Assembly (NCBI RefSeq): GCF_005144885.1
Contig: NZ_CP039690.1
Span: 6,746,873-6,810,872 of the forward strand
DNA: 64,000 nt
Direction: 5' to 3'
DNA from: Phreatobacter stygius
GTDB taxonomy: Bacteria; Pseudomonadota; Alphaproteobacteria; Rhizobiales; Phreatobacteraceae
Under the pieces are notes generated by a model, which saw nothing but the letters and a program-made list of their open reading frames with translations, was not told the origin of the DNA and did not search any database. Shown here one piece after another: positions 20,888-29,605 of this stretch (within the stretch, counting starts at the first letter, position 1; each line of letters opens with the position of its first letter). A program made the position numbers and the translations under genes.

Positions 20888-20900
20888 TTTGTCGGACAAA
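20888..20900. promoter_or_regulatory. Short inverted repeat between the HAD and MOSC genes
   Basis: TTTGTC-G-GACAAA is a perfect 6-bp inverted repeat in the 137-base divergent gap, 48 bases before the MOSC ATG. It could be an operator; no regulator is assigned. Confidence 0.25.
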
Positions 20901-20947
20901 TCGCGCAAACAGTCCTCTTTCGCCGGACCGTTCCAAAGGTATCGCCA

Positions 20948-21487
20948 ATGAGCGCCCATGTTCTGGCGGTCAGCCGCAATGGCAGCCATGGTTTCAGCAA
21001 GACCCCCTGCCCGGCCATCACGCTGCTTGCCGGCCTCGGCGTCGAGGGCGACGCCCATGCCGGCGAAACGGTCAAGCATCGCTCGCGCGTCGCGGTCGAT
21101 CCAACCCAGCCCAACCTGCGCCAGGTTCACCTGGTTCACGCCGAGCTGTTCGACGAACTGAGAGCCAAGGGTTACGCCATCGCGCCCGGCGATATCGGCG
21201 AAAACATCACGACCCTCGGACTGGACCTGCTCGGCCTGCCGACCGGCGCCCTGGTCACCATTGGCACGGCCGTCATCGAAGTGACCGGCCTGCGCAATCC
21301 CTGCATCCAGCTCGACCGGTTCCGGCCTGGCCTGACCGCCGCGGTGCTCGACCGCGACAGCCAAGGCCGGCTCGTCCGCAAGGCCGGCATCATGGGCATC
21401 GTGCGGGCCGGCGGCCAGGTCAGGCCCCGCGACCCGATCGGCGTGACCTTGCCGGCCGAGCCGCACCGCCCGCTCGAACGGGTCTAG
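20948..21487 (+). CDS. MOSC domain protein
   Basis: Single-domain MOSC protein of 179 aa, related to the C-terminal domain of molybdenum cofactor sulfurase and to YiiM. Such proteins are thought to handle sulfur or Moco in reductive or sulfurating reactions. ATG 20948 starts MSAHVLAVSRNG. The conserved VEGDAHAG, GDIGENI and the cysteine in RNPCIQLDRF are present. A second, decayed copy of its 3' third lies at 24156-24238. Confidence 0.85.
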   Translation: MSAHVLAVSRNGSHGFSKTPCPAITLLAGLGVEGDAHAGETVKHRSRVAVDPTQPNLRQVHLVHAELFDELRAKGYAIAPGDIGENITTLGLDLLGLPTGALVTIGTAVIEVTGLRNPCIQLDRFRPGLTAAVLDRDSQGRLVRKAGIMGIVRAGGQVRPRDPIGVTLPAEPHRPLERV

Positions 21488-21536
21488 GAATTCCCGCCGT
21501 CGATTCCTGGCGAGAACCGGACCGGCGCGGCTTCCA

Positions 21537-22316
21537 TCAGCGCCCCACCGCGGCGCCATGCCTGCCCGCGCCCCCGGCGAAGCTGGAGGCACCGGCCACC
21601 GTCTCGCCGGATCCCAGCGTCGCCAGACCGAGTTCGATTTCATTGGCGATCGCGTCGGCTTCGCTGAGATCCCAGCTGTCGATCAGGGCCTTGCGGTCGT
21701 TGCGCATGGCGACCTGGGGCACGCTGCCGATGTCCTCCGCCAGCGCGAGGGCGGCTGAGAGCGCCGCGCCGTCATCGACCACCCGGCTGACCAGGCCGAT
21801 GGCCAGGGCCTCGTCCATCCCGACCGTCCTGCCGGTCAGCATCAGATCGAGCGCGCGCCCCTGGCCGATCAGGCGCGGAAAGCGAATGGCCCCGAGATCG
21901 CAGGTCGGAACCCCGAAGCGGCGGTTGTACATGCCGAAAAGCGCCGAGCGTCCGGCCACCCGCAGGTCGCACCAGGCCGCGAGTTCCATGCCCCCGGCCA
22001 CAGCAGGGCCTTCGATCGCCGCGATCACCGGCTTGGACAGTTTCAAGCGTGTCGGGCCAATGGGGGCGAACGTGCCGGCGCGATTGAGCGGTTTGCGCTC
22101 CCCGGCGGCGATGGCGACGAGGTCCGCGCCGGCGCAAAAGGCTCCGCCCGCGCCGGTCAGGACGGCCACGTGGCTCGCCTCGTCGGCGTCGAACGCCTCG
22201 AATGCGGCGATCAGCGCCTGGGCCGTCGGCAGGTCGATGGCGTTGCGGCGCTCGGGACGATCGATCGTGACGATCGTCGTCCTGCCGTGGCGCCCGGTGA
22301 AAATCGTCTTGGCCAA
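21537..22316 (-). CDS. Enoyl-CoA hydratase/isomerase family protein (TTG start)
   Basis: Crotonase-fold protein of 259 aa acting on an acyl-CoA thioester. The CoA/oxyanion-hole blocks AFCAGADLVAIAAG and GPAVAGGMELAAWCDLRVAG are present, with the first catalytic Glu in the latter. The second glutamate position of classical hydratases reads GVPTCDLGAIRFPRLIG, so true hydratase activity is uncertain. The start is TTG 22316 with an AGGAG ribosome site seven bases upstream; upstream codons are unconserved. It lies 52 bases behind the alcohol dehydrogenase on the same strand, so the two probably form an operon under the divergent TetR. Confidence 0.85.
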   Translation of the reverse strand: MAKTIFTGRHGRTTIVTIDRPERRNAIDLPTAQALIAAFEAFDADEASHVAVLTGAGGAFCAGADLVAIAAGERKPLNRAGTFAPIGPTRLKLSKPVIAAIEGPAVAGGMELAAWCDLRVAGRSALFGMYNRRFGVPTCDLGAIRFPRLIGQGRALDLMLTGRTVGMDEALAIGLVSRVVDDGAALSAALALAEDIGSVPQVAMRNDRKALIDSWDLSEADAIANEIELGLATLGSGETVAGASSFAGGAGRHGAAVGR

Positions 22317-22323
22317 GCTGTTT

Positions 22324-22328
22324 CTCCT
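22324..22328 (-). promoter_or_regulatory. Ribosome binding site deciding the TTG start of the crotonase gene
   Basis: AGGAG on the minus strand, spaced seven bases from TTG 22316. No ATG or GTG in frame lies near the beginning of the conserved domain, so this site fixes the unusual start. Confidence 0.75.
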
Positions 22329-22368
22329 GCTGATGGGGTGGTGATTTTCGGCTCTTGCGCCGGCGCGA

Positions 22369-23382
22369 TCAGGTTTCCGATCGCACGGCCACCAACTGCC
22401 GGCGATGAGCCACCATGGCCGCCGGCAAGTCCTGGTCCCACGCGACCCGCTCCGACCAAAGCTTGGACGGGACGACGGCACCGCTTCCGACCGCCTTGAA
22501 CGTCTCGTGGACATGCGGGCCGGTGCAGCTGCAGAGACCGCAGTGGAGCGTCGCGCCGGTGCCGTACCATTGCCAGCCAGGCAGGGTGACGTCGCCCAGG
22601 TGTGCGACGCACTCGACCATGCTTTCCGGTTCGATCAGTCGCATGACGCCGCGCAGCCATTTCGGATCGGCGCTCGCGTCGACCACCAGATCGAAAGGCC
22701 CCATGCCGCGGTCTGGCGGCCCTGGAAAGGCCGTGGCGCCGAGTTCGGTCGCGGTCTCGCGATTGGCGGTGTCGTCGTCGACATAGGTCAGGGAGCGGGC
22801 GCCGAGCGCCCGCGCGAACGCCACGACATAGAGGCCGTTAATGCCCCAGCCGAGCACCAAGATCCGGTCCCGGCCCGCCTTGATGTGCGGCGCGACCGTT
22901 GCATAGCCCAGAGTGAGATTGTCGCTGGTGGCGACGAAGGCCACCGGATCGACGCCCCCGGGCAGGCGGTGCAGCATGGCGTCGGCGAACGGCACACGAA
23001 CCACGTCGTCGAACAGGCCGCCCCAGGATTCGCGGCCGGGAAGACCGTAGCAGGTCCCGGGCGCGGTCTGCCGGCAATGCGCCAGCAAACCGCGCCGGCA
23101 GCGGTCGCATTGGCCGCAGCTGATGTGCCAGCTGATCGCGACGAGGTCGCCAGGCGTGACGGTCCTGACCCCCTCGCCAACCTCGAGAACCCGGCCGACA
23201 CCGTTGTGGCCGATCGCGAACGGGTCCTTGAACGGCGAGGGTTGCGAGATGATGAGGCGATCGATGTCGCAGGTGCTCGCGGCGATCGGCTGGACCAGAG
23301 CCTCCAGATCCCCGCCCAGCCGCGGTGCCGCGACGTCCCGCCATTCGAGATGGCCCTGCCGCACGAACCATAGGGATTGCAT
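22369..23382 (-). CDS. Zinc-dependent medium-chain alcohol dehydrogenase family protein
   Basis: MDR-superfamily oxidoreductase of about 337 aa. The N-terminal catalytic domain holds GHNGVGRVLEVGEGV and the four-cysteine structural zinc site CGQCDRCRRGLLAHC. A Rossmann NAD(P)-binding fold (ILVLGWGINGLYVVAFA) follows. Start ATG 23382 has a GAGG site eight bases upstream; an ATG two codons earlier is too close to it. The substrate is unknown, and pairing with a crotonase suggests an acyl or aldehyde breakdown step. It is divergent from tetR and its promoter region contains the operators. Confidence 0.85.
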   Translation of the reverse strand: MQSLWFVRQGHLEWRDVAAPRLGGDLEALVQPIAASTCDIDRLIISQPSPFKDPFAIGHNGVGRVLEVGEGVRTVTPGDLVAISWHISCGQCDRCRRGLLAHCRQTAPGTCYGLPGRESWGGLFDDVVRVPFADAMLHRLPGGVDPVAFVATSDNLTLGYATVAPHIKAGRDRILVLGWGINGLYVVAFARALGARSLTYVDDDTANRETATELGATAFPGPPDRGMGPFDLVVDASADPKWLRGVMRLIEPESMVECVAHLGDVTLPGWQWYGTGATLHCGLCSCTGPHVHETFKAVGSGAVVPSKLWSERVAWDQDLPAAMVAHRRQLVAVRSET

Positions 23383-23513
23383 GGTCATATCCTCGATTGG
23401 AGATGGCTTGGGATCGTTTCGCTGGTCGCCGGAAGGTCATGAATTTCCCGGCGATTGAATCGGTCGGGATTGCCGGACCGTCCCTTGCCGGATCCGCGAT
23501 CGAACGGCTTGAG

Positions 23514-23529
23514 TACACAAGTCAGTGTA
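23514..23529. promoter_or_regulatory. TetR operator 1 (TACAC-N6-GTGTA)
   Basis: Inverted repeat with five-base arms and a six-base centre, followed by ATTAA. It lies in the gap between adh and tetR, 55 bases centre-to-centre from an almost identical second site. Confidence 0.7.
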
Positions 23530-23568
23530 ATTAAGCTGCCATCGCGCCGCCCTCGAGGCAAGCGAAAA

Positions 23569-23584
23569 TACACAGATCGGTGTA
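23569..23584. promoter_or_regulatory. TetR operator 2 (TACAC-N6-GTGTA)
   Basis: Same arms and spacing as operator 1 and followed by ATTTAA. It ends five bases before the tetR ATG, so bound repressor would block tetR expression directly (autoregulation). Confidence 0.7.
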
Positions 23585-23589
23585 ATTTA

Positions 23590-24147
23590 ATGACCCGTCG
23601 CGACACCACGCCCATGGCGGAGAGAATTCTCGATACCGCCGATCGCCTGTTCTACGGCCAAGGCATCCGCGCCATCGGGGTCGATACGATCGCGGCGGAA
23701 GCGGGCATCAGCAAGCGAACGCTCTACAATCACTTTCCGTCAAAGGACGATCTGATCGTCGCCTATCTCCAGCGTCGCCTGCGGCCCCCGCTGCGGCGCT
23801 CCGACGCCCCGCCGCGGGACCAGATCCTCGGCCTGTTCACGCTTTTGGAGCGCGCTTTCGCCCACCGGGATTTCCGCGGCTGCCCCTATGTCAATGCGGT
23901 CGCCGAAATCGGCGAACCCGATCATCCCGCGCGACCTGTCGCGGTCGAGTTCAAGGAGCGGCAAAGGGTCTGGTTCCGCGATCTGTTGACACAAGCGAAC
24001 GCCGCGGACCCCGAGGGGCTGGCGACCCAGCTGATGCTGCTGGTCGACGGTGCCATCGCCACCGCGCTGGTTCGCAAGGACGCCCAGGCCGCCAGGGCTG
24101 CCGCCCAAGCGGCCGGCACTCTGCTCACCGCGGCCGATGTGCGCTGA
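23590..24147 (+). CDS. TetR/AcrR family transcriptional regulator
   Basis: Dimeric repressor of 185 aa. The N-terminal helix-turn-helix (residues about 8-55; GVDTIAAEAGISKRTLYNHF) is followed by a helical ligand-binding domain with FRGCPYVNAVAEIGEPDHPA, typical of a TetR subgroup. Start ATG 23590 directly follows operator 2; the frame is open upstream but runs through both operators. It is divergent from adh-crotonase and most likely controls them and itself. Confidence 0.9.
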   Translation: MTRRDTTPMAERILDTADRLFYGQGIRAIGVDTIAAEAGISKRTLYNHFPSKDDLIVAYLQRRLRPPLRRSDAPPRDQILGLFTLLERAFAHRDFRGCPYVNAVAEIGEPDHPARPVAVEFKERQRVWFRDLLTQANAADPEGLATQLMLLVDGAIATALVRKDAQAARAAAQAAGTLLTAADVR

Positions 24148-24155
24148 GCGGAGCG

Positions 24156-24238
24156 GGCCTGGCCTGACCGCCGCGGTGCTCGACCGCGACGCCGAAGGCC
24201 GGCCCGTCCGCGAGGCCGGCATCATGGGCATCGCATGA
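24156..24238 (+). pseudogene. Remnant of a second MOSC gene (3' fragment)
   Basis: Bases 24156-24233 match 21324-21401 inside the MOSC gene at 73 of 78 positions. The reading frame is kept (GLTAAVLDRD...AGIMGI) up to a TGA at 24236. There is no start or N-terminal part. The fragment abuts tetR (stop at 24147). The five changes include several amino acid substitutions (S to A, Q to E, L to P, K to E), so it may derive from a diverged paralogue rather than a recent copy. Confidence 0.85.
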
Positions 24239-24272
24239 CCCTCGCCCAGGTCTTCGTGGGAGAGGATTTGCG
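24238..24272. repeat. Palindromic intergenic repeat, degenerate form (copy 2)
   Basis: ACCCTCGCCCAGG, a short loop and TCGTGGGAGAGGATTTGCGC resemble the core of the dispersed repeat family. It lies between the convergent tetR/MOSC remnant and soxG, directly after the remnant's stop. Confidence 0.6.
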
Positions 24273-24278
24273 CCCACT

Positions 24279-24821
24279 TCACGCGAATTCGCGCGTCGAG
24301 GCGGTCAGCCACTCCTCGACATGGTCGGCATAGGAGCTCGCGACATAGACCTCGAAACGCTCGCCCTCGTCGACCAGGATGGTCACCGCGAGCTTGGTCA
24401 AGGCAGCGACGATGGCAGCCCCCGCGGCAAGCTTCGCCGGGCGCAGATCCACGGTGCAGCCCTTGGCCAGCACCACGCGGGCGCCCTGCCCTTCGAGCGC
24501 GAAGACGACGCGGCCATGGCTGAAATCGACCACCGCGGCGGTGGCGCCGAGGGCTGCTTCCAGGCGCGCGGCAAGGCTCGAGGCCGCCGGCGCCTTGGCT
24601 GAAACCATCCACCGCCCTGCCCCGGTGCTCGCCAGGACATGATCTTCGGTCTCGGTCCAGCGGTTCGGCGCCGGCGCGGCGCAAGCGAGCGTGGCCGCGA
24701 GCCTCGGACCGGCATCGGCGCCATCCAAGGCGCCGACCAGCACCAGGTCCTGCGGTTCGATCCGTTCGATCGTCAGGCTTTCGCCCGACAGGATGCGGTG
24801 GGCGCGTCCCGGTTCAGCCAT
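24279..24821 (-). CDS. soxG: Sarcosine oxidase gamma subunit
   Basis: Small subunit of heterotetrameric sarcosine oxidase, of GcvT-like fold. The protein is 180 aa from ATG 24821 (MAEPGRAHRI), which overlaps the soxA stop by eight bases; an ATG at 24842 is the alternative. Similarity is moderate, as is normal for this subunit. Recognisable parts are the GRWMVSA block and the C-terminal YVASSYADHVEEWL. It is the last gene of soxBDAG. Confidence 0.88.
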   Translation of the reverse strand: MAEPGRAHRILSGESLTIERIEPQDLVLVGALDGADAGPRLAATLACAAPAPNRWTETEDHVLASTGAGRWMVSAKAPAASSLAARLEAALGATAAVVDFSHGRVVFALEGQGARVVLAKGCTVDLRPAKLAAGAAIVAALTKLAVTILVDEGERFEVYVASSYADHVEEWLTASTREFA

Positions 24822-27800
24822 GCATCCGTCCTCCACCGGCATCGACAAAGACCGGATCGCAAACCTTCACCGCAATCGACAGGTCGAGCAGCGGCGCGGC
24901 GGCGAACAGCTCTTTGCCCTCGGCCACCGCGCTCGGCTTGATCAGCGCCAGCGCGATCGGCCGGCCGAGCGTCGGGCTATGGGTTGCCGAGGTGACATGG
25001 CCGAGGATCGGCATGGGGGTTGGCGCCGCCGGATCGCGCACCAGATTGGCGCCGGCCGGGATCGAGGTGGCGCCGTCGATCGGCTCCAACCCGACCAGTT
25101 TCAGCCGGTCGGGATCACGCAAGCCTTCGCGGCCGAGCAGCACCTTGCCGACAAAGGCCTTTTTGGTCGAGACCATGCGCCCGAGGCCGAGATCGGCCGG
25201 CGTGGTGCGGCCGTCGAGCTCGGCGCCGGCGACATGGCCCTTCTCGATGCGCATGGCGCCCATGGCCTCCAGCCCATAGGGCACGATGCCGTCGGCGGAG
25301 CCGGCCGTCATCAGGCGGTTCCAGACCTCCGCCGTGGCCCGCCACGGCACCGACACCTCATAAGCCCGTTCGCCGGAATAGCTGACGCGGAACAGCCGGC
25401 ACCGGTGACCGGCGAGCTCCAGCGCGAGCGTGCCGAGATGCGGCAGGACATCGTCGCCGAGGCTGATGCCGGCCGCCGTCTCGAGAACCGCCCGCGACCG
25501 CGGACCGGCGACCGCGATCTGGCCAAAGTGATCCGAGATCGAGGCCACCTGGACCTTCAGGTCGGTCCATGCGGTCGCCAGCAGGAATTCCATATGGCTC
25601 AACACCTTGCCGGCATTGGCGGTGGTGGTGGTCAGGTAAAACCTGGTGTCGCCGACCCGCGTCACCGTGCCGTCGTCGAACACCATGCCGTCGTCGCGCA
25701 GCATCAGCCCGTAGCGCGCCTTGCCGATGGCAAGCGAAGCCATCGGGTTGCAATAGAGCCGGTCGAGGAACACCTGCGCGTCCGGTCCCTGGACGTCGAT
25801 CTTGCCGAGTGTCGAGACGTCGCAGAGGCCGACGCCCGAGCGCACCGCCAGGGTCTCGCGGATCCAGGCCTCGCGATAGGTCTCGCCCGGCCGGATATAG
25901 GTTTTCGGCCGCTCCCACAGGCCGGCTGATGTCATCACGGCGCCATGGGTGCGGTGCCAGGCGTCGAGCGGGGTGCGGCGCACCGGCGCGTGATGTTTGC
26001 CGGTCTCGGCGCCGACCAGCGCGCCCAAGGTCACCGGCGTATAGGGCGGCCGGAAGGTCGTGGTGCCGGCCTCGGCGATCGTCGTGCCGCGCTTCTCGGC
26101 GACGATCGCCAGCCCGTTGAGGTTCGAGGTCTTGCCCTGGTCGGTGCCCATGCCGAGCGTGGTGTAGCGCTTGACATGCTCGACCGAGCGGTAGTTCTCG
26201 CGGACCGCCAGGCCGAGATCGTCGGCCGTCACGTCATTCTGGAAATCGACGAAACGCTTGGCCTTCAGGCCTTCGGGCAGCGCCACCACCCAGAGCGGCT
26301 GCGCCGGCGCCGCGTCGTCCTCCTTGACCGCCCATTCCGGCAGCGCGCGCCGCGCGAAACCGCAGGCCTCGGCGGCATCGGCGCCGGCCATCGCCGCTTC
26401 CTTGACGATCGCCGCGAGCCCGAACGTGCCATTGGCGGCCCCCGCCGACACGGCCGCCTGGCCGATCAGGCCCGGTACGAAACCGCCGATGTCGTCGCGC
26501 CAGATGAGCTTGCCGCCGGCCTGGGAATGCAGATGCACCGATGGCGTGAAACCGCCGGAAACCGCGATGGCGTCGCAGCCGACGATCCAGCCCTTGCCGC
26601 CGCCGGTCGGCGCGATGGCGCAGCCTTGGACCTCGCCCCGGCCGATCGCCTGCGTCGGCACATAACCGGTGACGACCCGGATGTCGGCCAGGCGCGCCAG
26701 ATCCGCGATCGGCCCCGGGGTTGGCCGGGCATCGGCGATCAGGGCAATGCGCACGTCCTTCGCCGCCAGGTCGAGCGCGGTGCGGTAGCCGTCGTCATTG
26801 GCGGTGGCGACCAAAACCTGCTTGCCGGCAGCCGCGGCGAATTGATTGGCGTAGCGCCTGACGGCGGAGGCCTGCATGACGCCCGGCAGGTCGTTGTCGG
26901 CGAACACCAGCGGCCGTTCGATCGCCCCTTGCGCCAGCACGATCCGGCGCGCCTTGACCTGCCAGCGGCGCTGGCGCGGCAGGCTGGCCGGCGCCACCGC
27001 GCCGAGATGGTCGGTCACCCGCTCGGCGAGCGCCACTGTCCCGTGGTCGTAGAAGCCGAAGGCGGTGGTGCGGGTCAGGATGGCGACGTTCGGGCGGCCG
27101 GCGAGATCGGCGGCGCTGCGCCGGGCGAAATCCGGCGCCGGCAGGCCGTCGATCTCATAGGTCTCGAAACACAACTGGCCGCCCAAGGCCGGACGTTCAT
27201 CGACGATGATCACGTCGGCGCCGGCATCGGCCGCGGCATGCGCCGCGGCAAGGCCGGCCGGCCCGCCGCCGACCACCAGCACGTCGCAATGGACGGTGCG
27301 GTGCTCGTAGACGTCGGGATCGGCATGGCGCACCGGCTTGCCCATGCCGGCGGCGGCCCGGATGAACCGCTCATAGATCATCCAGGCGCGGTTCTGGCCG
27401 GCGAATTGCGGCCCCATGAAGGTCTTGTAATAGAAGCCCGACGGCAGGAAACGCGCGATCAGCGAATTGGCCGCGCCAAGGTCGAAATCCAGCGAGGGGA
27501 ACCGGTTCTGGCTCTCTGCGACCAGCCCCTGGTGCAGCTCCACCACGGTGGCGCGGCTGTTCGGCTCGGCGCGGCTGCCGGCGCCGACGCGCAGGATCGC
27601 ATTGGGCTCCTCGGGGCCGGCCGACAGGATGCCGCGCGGGCGATGATATTTGAACGAGCGGCCGACCCGGCGCACGCCATTGGCCATCAGCGCCGAGGCG
27701 AGCGTGTCGCCGGCGAACCCTGAAAACGAGCGGCCGTCGAAGGTGAAAGACAGGCGCCTTTCACGGTCGAGCCCATGGCCGCCGGCCAGCCGGAACGGTT

Positions 27801-27876
27801 GGTCCCCCGGCCCAAGTTCCGGTCGCGTTTCCGGCGCGCTGTCGCTGGCCGTCTGATCGCTGCGGACATGGCTCAC
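24814..27876 (-). CDS. soxA: Sarcosine oxidase alpha subunit
   Basis: Large subunit of heterotetrameric sarcosine oxidase. The enzyme oxidises sarcosine to glycine, passing the methyl group to tetrahydrofolate as 5,10-methylene-THF and making H2O2. The protein is 1020 aa. An N-terminal ferredoxin-like domain lies at about residues 40-120. An NAD-binding oxidoreductase domain (GGGPAGLAAAHAAADAGAD) spans about 170-560. A GcvT-type folate-binding domain fills residues 610 to the end. It starts at GTG 27876, which shares a GTGA overlap with the soxD stop. Confidence 0.96.
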   Translation of the reverse strand: MSHVRSDQTASDSAPETRPELGPGDQPFRLAGGHGLDRERRLSFTFDGRSFSGFAGDTLASALMANGVRRVGRSFKYHRPRGILSAGPEEPNAILRVGAGSRAEPNSRATVVELHQGLVAESQNRFPSLDFDLGAANSLIARFLPSGFYYKTFMGPQFAGQNRAWMIYERFIRAAAGMGKPVRHADPDVYEHRTVHCDVLVVGGGPAGLAAAHAAADAGADVIIVDERPALGGQLCFETYEIDGLPAPDFARRSAADLAGRPNVAILTRTTAFGFYDHGTVALAERVTDHLGAVAPASLPRQRRWQVKARRIVLAQGAIERPLVFADNDLPGVMQASAVRRYANQFAAAAGKQVLVATANDDGYRTALDLAAKDVRIALIADARPTPGPIADLARLADIRVVTGYVPTQAIGRGEVQGCAIAPTGGGKGWIVGCDAIAVSGGFTPSVHLHSQAGGKLIWRDDIGGFVPGLIGQAAVSAGAANGTFGLAAIVKEAAMAGADAAEACGFARRALPEWAVKEDDAAPAQPLWVVALPEGLKAKRFVDFQNDVTADDLGLAVRENYRSVEHVKRYTTLGMGTDQGKTSNLNGLAIVAEKRGTTIAEAGTTTFRPPYTPVTLGALVGAETGKHHAPVRRTPLDAWHRTHGAVMTSAGLWERPKTYIRPGETYREAWIRETLAVRSGVGLCDVSTLGKIDVQGPDAQVFLDRLYCNPMASLAIGKARYGLMLRDDGMVFDDGTVTRVGDTRFYLTTTTANAGKVLSHMEFLLATAWTDLKVQVASISDHFGQIAVAGPRSRAVLETAAGISLGDDVLPHLGTLALELAGHRCRLFRVSYSGERAYEVSVPWRATAEVWNRLMTAGSADGIVPYGLEAMGAMRIEKGHVAGAELDGRTTPADLGLGRMVSTKKAFVGKVLLGREGLRDPDRLKLVGLEPIDGATSIPAGANLVRDPAAPTPMPILGHVTSATHSPTLGRPIALALIKPSAVAEGKELFAAAPLLDLSIAVKVCDPVFVDAGGGRMHG

Positions 27877-28136
27877 GATGCGGCCTCCGGCAGCGGACCG
27901 GCAGCCGCGATGGCGTGGGTCACCAGGTCACGCTCGATCACCACGAAACCCCGGCAGCCGAGATTGTGCTGCCAGATCTCGCGCAACGGCCCGCGCTTGT
28001 TGTCGCGCAGGAAGACGTGGTCGAACCAGGCGGCCTCGGGCGCATCATCGGCCGGCCGCGTCTTGGAGGCGTCGCCCATGAAGGTGAATTCGGTATGGGT
28101 GCGTTCGCCGCAATAGGGGCAACGGATCGTCAGCAT
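27873..28136 (-). CDS. soxD: Sarcosine oxidase delta subunit
   Basis: Small zinc-binding subunit of sarcosine oxidase, 87 aa. The zinc ligands of the family are in place: Cys6 and Cys9 in CPYC, with His57 and Cys61 (IWQHNLGC), at the same spacing as known SoxD. It lies between soxB and soxA; the nine-base gap behind soxB and the GTGA overlap with soxA fit coupled translation. Confidence 0.95.
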   Translation of the reverse strand: MLTIRCPYCGERTHTEFTFMGDASKTRPADDAPEAAWFDHVFLRDNKRGPLREIWQHNLGCRGFVVIERDLVTHAIAAAGPLPEAAS

Positions 28137-28145
28137 GGCCTGGCC

Positions 28146-29399
28146 TTAGTGCGCATTCGGGGTTGGCCCCGCGCCTTTTTCGTCGATCGCATAACCGCGC
28201 TCGAACCGGTCGAGGGTGAAGGCCGCGTTCAACGGGTGCGGTTCGTCGCGGGCGATCATATGGGCGAAGACGAAGCCGGAGCCGGGCGTCGCCTTGAACC
28301 CGCCATAACACCAGCCGCCGTTCAGGTAGAGCCCGCCGACCGGCGTCTTGGAGATGATCGGCGAGCCGTCCATCGACATGTCCATGATGCCGCCCCAGTG
28401 GCGCAGCATGCGCAGCCGCGACAGCGAGGGGAACATCTGCAGCCCGCAGGACATCGCTTCCTCGATGATCGGCAGGTTGCCGCGCTGGGCGTAGGACGGA
28501 TAAAAATCGAGGTCGCCGCCCATCACCAGCTCGCCCTTGTCCGACTGGCTGACATAGAAGTGGCCGGCGCCGAAGGTGATCACCGTATCGATGAAGGGTT
28601 TCAGCGGTTCGCTGACGAAGGCCTGCAGCAGGTGGCTCTCGATCGGCATCCTCAGGCCCGCCATGGCGGCGACATGGCCGGTATGGCCGGCCACCGCGAT
28701 GCCGATCTTGGCCGCCCGGATGGTGCCGCGCGTGGTCTCGACGCCCTGGATCCGGCCGTTTTCGATCAGGAAGCCGGTCGCCTCGCAATTCTGGATGATA
28801 TCGACGCCGCGCTGCGAGGCGGCGCGGGCATAACCCCAGGCCACCGCGTCATGGCGTGCCGTGCCGCCGCGCCGCTGCATCAGGCCGCCGACAACGGGAA
28901 AGCGCGCTTCGTCCGAACAATCGAGCAGCGGCACCATGGCGGCGACCTGCTCGCGCGTCAGCCATTCCGAATCGATGCCGTTCAGGCGCATCGCATTGCC
29001 GCGGCGCATATGGGCGTCGCGCTGGCTGTCGGAATGGGCGAGATTGATGACGCCGCGCTGCGAGAACATGACATTGTAGTTGAGGTCGGCCGACAGCCCC
29101 TCCCACAGCTTCAGCGACAGTTCATAGAACTGCGCATTGGCTTCCAGCAGATAGTTCGACCGGATGATGGTGGTGTTCCGGCCGGTATTGCCGCCGCCGA
29201 TATAGCCCTTCTCGATCACCGCGACGCGGCCGATGCCATGTTCCTTGGCGAGATAATAGGCGGTCGCCAGCCCGTGGCCGCCGCCGCCGATGATGACGAC
29301 ATCGTAAGCACCCTGCGGCTCGGCATCGCGCCAGGCCTCTTCCCACCCGGAATGATTGCGCAGACCTTCGCGGAAGAGCCTGAGCGCGGAATAATTCAT
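28146..29399 (-). CDS. soxB: Sarcosine oxidase beta subunit
   Basis: Flavin subunit of sarcosine oxidase, where the N-methyl group is oxidised. The protein is 417 aa from ATG 29399 (MNYSALRLFREGLRNHSGWE). The FAD-binding GGGGHGLATAYYLAKEHG is near residue 40. GGNTGRNTTIIRSNYLL and the C-terminal GWCYGGFKATPGSG are typical of this subunit. It is first gene of soxBDAG and divergent from purU. Confidence 0.96.
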   Translation of the reverse strand: MNYSALRLFREGLRNHSGWEEAWRDAEPQGAYDVVIIGGGGHGLATAYYLAKEHGIGRVAVIEKGYIGGGNTGRNTTIIRSNYLLEANAQFYELSLKLWEGLSADLNYNVMFSQRGVINLAHSDSQRDAHMRRGNAMRLNGIDSEWLTREQVAAMVPLLDCSDEARFPVVGGLMQRRGGTARHDAVAWGYARAASQRGVDIIQNCEATGFLIENGRIQGVETTRGTIRAAKIGIAVAGHTGHVAAMAGLRMPIESHLLQAFVSEPLKPFIDTVITFGAGHFYVSQSDKGELVMGGDLDFYPSYAQRGNLPIIEEAMSCGLQMFPSLSRLRMLRHWGGIMDMSMDGSPIISKTPVGGLYLNGGWCYGGFKATPGSGFVFAHMIARDEPHPLNAAFTLDRFERGYAIDEKGAGPTPNAH

Positions 29400-29474
29400 C
29401 GTGCTGCCGTCATTGACCGTTCGAAAAGACCCGCCCCGTGCTGCAGCGCGGGACAAGGCGAACTCATCAGGTTC

Positions 29475-29504
29475 TTGGCGCCGAGGGAAGAGCCAGTTTT
29501 TAAT
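29475..29504 (+). promoter_or_regulatory. Possible purU promoter
   Basis: TTGGCG at 29475-29480 and TTTAAT at 29499-29504, 18 bases apart, lie in the soxB-purU gap. The leader would be about 95 bases. The -35 is reasonable and the -10 weak. Confidence 0.3.
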
Positions 29505-29605
29505 TGTCCCTCTGCCGGAAGAGCGGATCGGACCAGTTTGGGGTCGCCCGCCGTGCCGGCCTGTGCAAAAACGCCGGGCAAACCCCTCGTCCCGGGACTG
29601 CCGCA

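Noticed and set aside
24050-24238. Separate small plus-strand gene ending at 24238
   Set aside because: Its first half is an out-of-frame reading of tetR; only the end is the MOSC remnant.
25945-27723. 592-codon plus-strand frame opposite soxA
   Set aside because: Antisense shadow of SoxA, no recognisable protein features.
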